Assembly: GCA_902805495.1 (NCBI GenBank)
Contig: CADCTH010000136.1
Span: forward strand, 1 to 5,066
Source: an uncultured Actinomycetospora sp.
GTDB lineage: Bacteria > Actinomycetota > Actinomycetes > Mycobacteriales > Pseudonocardiaceae
Reading direction: 5' to 3'
DNA length: 5,066 nucleotides
Position numbers and translations under genes: made by a program. A model generated the notes under the pieces. It did not search any database. It saw only the letters and a program-made list of their open reading frames with translations, and was not told where the DNA came from. Below are positions 4,107 through 5,066 of the stretch, one piece after another; the stretch's first letter is position 1; each line of letters opens with the position of its first letter.

Positions 4107-5066
4107 ATGGAGGACGCGGTGACCCGGGTGGTCCGTGCCGACGGCCGTGAGGCCTGGCGGGTCACGTCGTACGACCTCGTGGCGGCCGGCCTGGCCGATC
4201 CGCGCCTCGGGCTCGTCCCGCCGGGCGTCGCGGTCGACGAGCGGGCGTCGCTGTTCCAGGACGGCCCCGCACACGCGCGCCTGCGCCGCCTCGTGGCGCG
4301 GGCCTTCACGCCGCGGCGGATCGCGGAGCTCGCCCCGCGGATCACCGCGCTCGCGGAGTCCCACGTCGCGGCGCTCGTCGAGGCCGACGGTGCCGTCGAC
4401 CTCGTCGACGTGCTCTCCACGCCGCTGGCCGTCGGGACCGTGGGCGTGCTGCTCGGCGTCGACCTCACCGAGCACGTGCGCTTCCGGGGCCTGGTCGAGG
4501 ACGCCCTGCGTGCCGACCCCATGAGCGGCGACCCCGCTCAGCAGGCCGAGGCCGGGCGCGCGTGGGGCGCGCTGTCGGCGTTCACCGTCGAGCTGATCGC
4601 GGCCGCCCGCGCGGAGCCGGGCGAGGACCTGCTCTCCGCGCTGGTCGCCGTGCGCGACGCGGACGACGGGCGCCTCGCCGACGGGGAGCTGGTCGCGCTG
4701 GTCAGCGCGCTGCTCGCCGCGGGCGTGATCACGGTGCGGGGCGGGCTCGCGGTGGCCGTGGTCCACCTGCTCGAGCAGGACGCGCTGGCCGGGCTCGCCG
4801 CACGCCCGCCGGCGGAGATCGAGGGGCTGGTCGACGAGCTCGTGCGTCGGCTGGGCGTCGAGGTGTTCCCGCGCTGGGCGCAGGAGGACCTCGAGCTCGG
4901 CGGCGTCGCGATCGCCGCGGGCGACGAGGTGCTCCTGCAGATCGAGGCCGCGAACCACGACCCGGCCCGCTTCGCCGACCCCGAGCGCCTGTGCCCGGGC
5001 CGGGCGGGCCCGCACCTGGGCTTCGGGCGCGGCCCGCACCACTGCCTCGGCGCGGCGCTGGCGCGC
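4107..5066 (+). CDS. Cytochrome P450, 3'-truncated by window edge
   Basis: The frame is open from ATG 4107 to the window end (320 residues seen). Landmarks: REAWRVTSYDLVAAGLADPR (β1/B-helix region), FQDGPAHARLRRLVARAFTP (C-helix), I-helix AGVITV (205-210, Thr209), K-helix ELVR (Glu244/Arg247, the ExxR pair), FADPERL meander, and the heme loop FGRGPHHCLGAALAR with thiolate ligand Cys313. It is a soluble bacterial class I type with no membrane anchor, needing an external ferredoxin and reductase, neither of which is in the window. The L helix and the last 40 or so residues lie beyond the end. Two oddities: the N-terminus begins about 30 residues later than usual, so Cys is at 313 rather than about 345-360, and the I-helix lacks the acidic residue before Thr. 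Substrate cannot be told. It diverges from, and is probably controlled by, the TetR gene. Confidence 0.95.
   Translation, partial: MEDAVTRVVRADGREAWRVTSYDLVAAGLADPRLGLVPPGVAVDERASLFQDGPAHARLRRLVARAFTPRRIAELAPRITALAESHVAALVEADGAVDLVDVLSTPLAVGTVGVLLGVDLTEHVRFRGLVEDALRADPMSGDPAQQAEAGRAWGALSAFTVELIAAARAEPGEDLLSALVAVRDADDGRLADGELVALVSALLAAGVITVRGGLAVAVVHLLEQDALAGLAARPPAEIEGLVDELVRRLGVEVFPRWAQEDLELGGVAIAAGDEVLLQIEAANHDPARFADPERLCPGRAGPHLGFGRGPHHCLGAALAR

Noticed and set aside
2592..4122. Plus-strand open frames opposite the MDMPI and TetR genes
   Set aside because: Translations are Arg/Ala/Ser/Pro-rich with no family signature, while the minus strand encodes two clear proteins here.
4034..4522. 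Extended N-terminus of the TetR frame up to 4522
   Set aside because: The extension runs antisense to the P450 and through the operator region. TetR similarity begins at the GTG at 4033.
4047..5042. Minus-strand 331-codon open frame opposite the P450
   Set aside because: It is a shadow of the P450, which has the ExxR pair and heme-binding motif on the plus strand.
1..5066. CRISPR arrays, tRNA or rRNA genes, insertion sequences
   Set aside because: No regularly spaced repeats, tRNA cloverleaf with CCA-end pattern, rRNA-like sequence, transposase motifs or terminal inverted repeats were found on reading both strands.

Overview
The window is very GC-rich (well above 70% by eye, with nearly every third codon position G or C) and carries markers of a mycothiol-producing actinobacterium: an actinobacterial-type GuaB3, a mycothiol-dependent maleylpyruvate isomerase-family (DinB-fold) protein, many GTG starts, and a TetR/P450 pair. 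The Pseudonocardiales are a reasonable guess, but the sequence alone cannot prove this.

Layout. (1) 2-820, plus strand: the C-terminal 272 residues of GuaB3, an IMP dehydrogenase/GMP reductase-family protein whose 5' end lies outside the window. (2) 842-882: a terminator-like hairpin between convergent genes. (3) 880-2352, minus strand: a two-gene unit, an RtcB-family RNA ligase homologue followed by an HPr-like protein. Each has lost a residue central to the known chemistry of its family: the metal-bridging Cys in RtcB (Phe here) and the phosphoryl-accepting His15 in HPr (Gly here). They sit in the same reading frame, separated only by a TAG and three codons. (4) 2353-2758: a gene-poor stretch holding the RtcB 5' region, a hairpin, and what look like the 3' remnants of two divergent genes, an IclR-type regulator on the minus strand and a maleylacetate reductase on the plus strand, joined near 2600. 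This looks like a deletion scar. (5) 2730-4033, minus strand: an operon-like pair, a TetR/BetI-type repressor and a maleylpyruvate isomerase-family mycothiol-dependent enzyme. (6) 4034-4106: a compact divergent control region with two operator-like boxes. (7) 4107-5066, plus strand: a cytochrome P450 that runs off the window just after its heme-binding motif. It has an unusually short N-terminus and lacks the I-helix acid.

How the parts may work together (inference). The TetR protein probably binds the two TTGCACTCG boxes and controls the P450 and its own operon, so the P450 and the mycothiol-dependent enzyme may act in one oxidative or detoxification response. The RtcB/HPr-like pair is the best candidate for something undescribed: two neighbouring proteins that keep their folds and most family motifs but each lack a key catalytic residue. 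There are no convincing tRNA, rRNA, CRISPR or insertion-sequence features.
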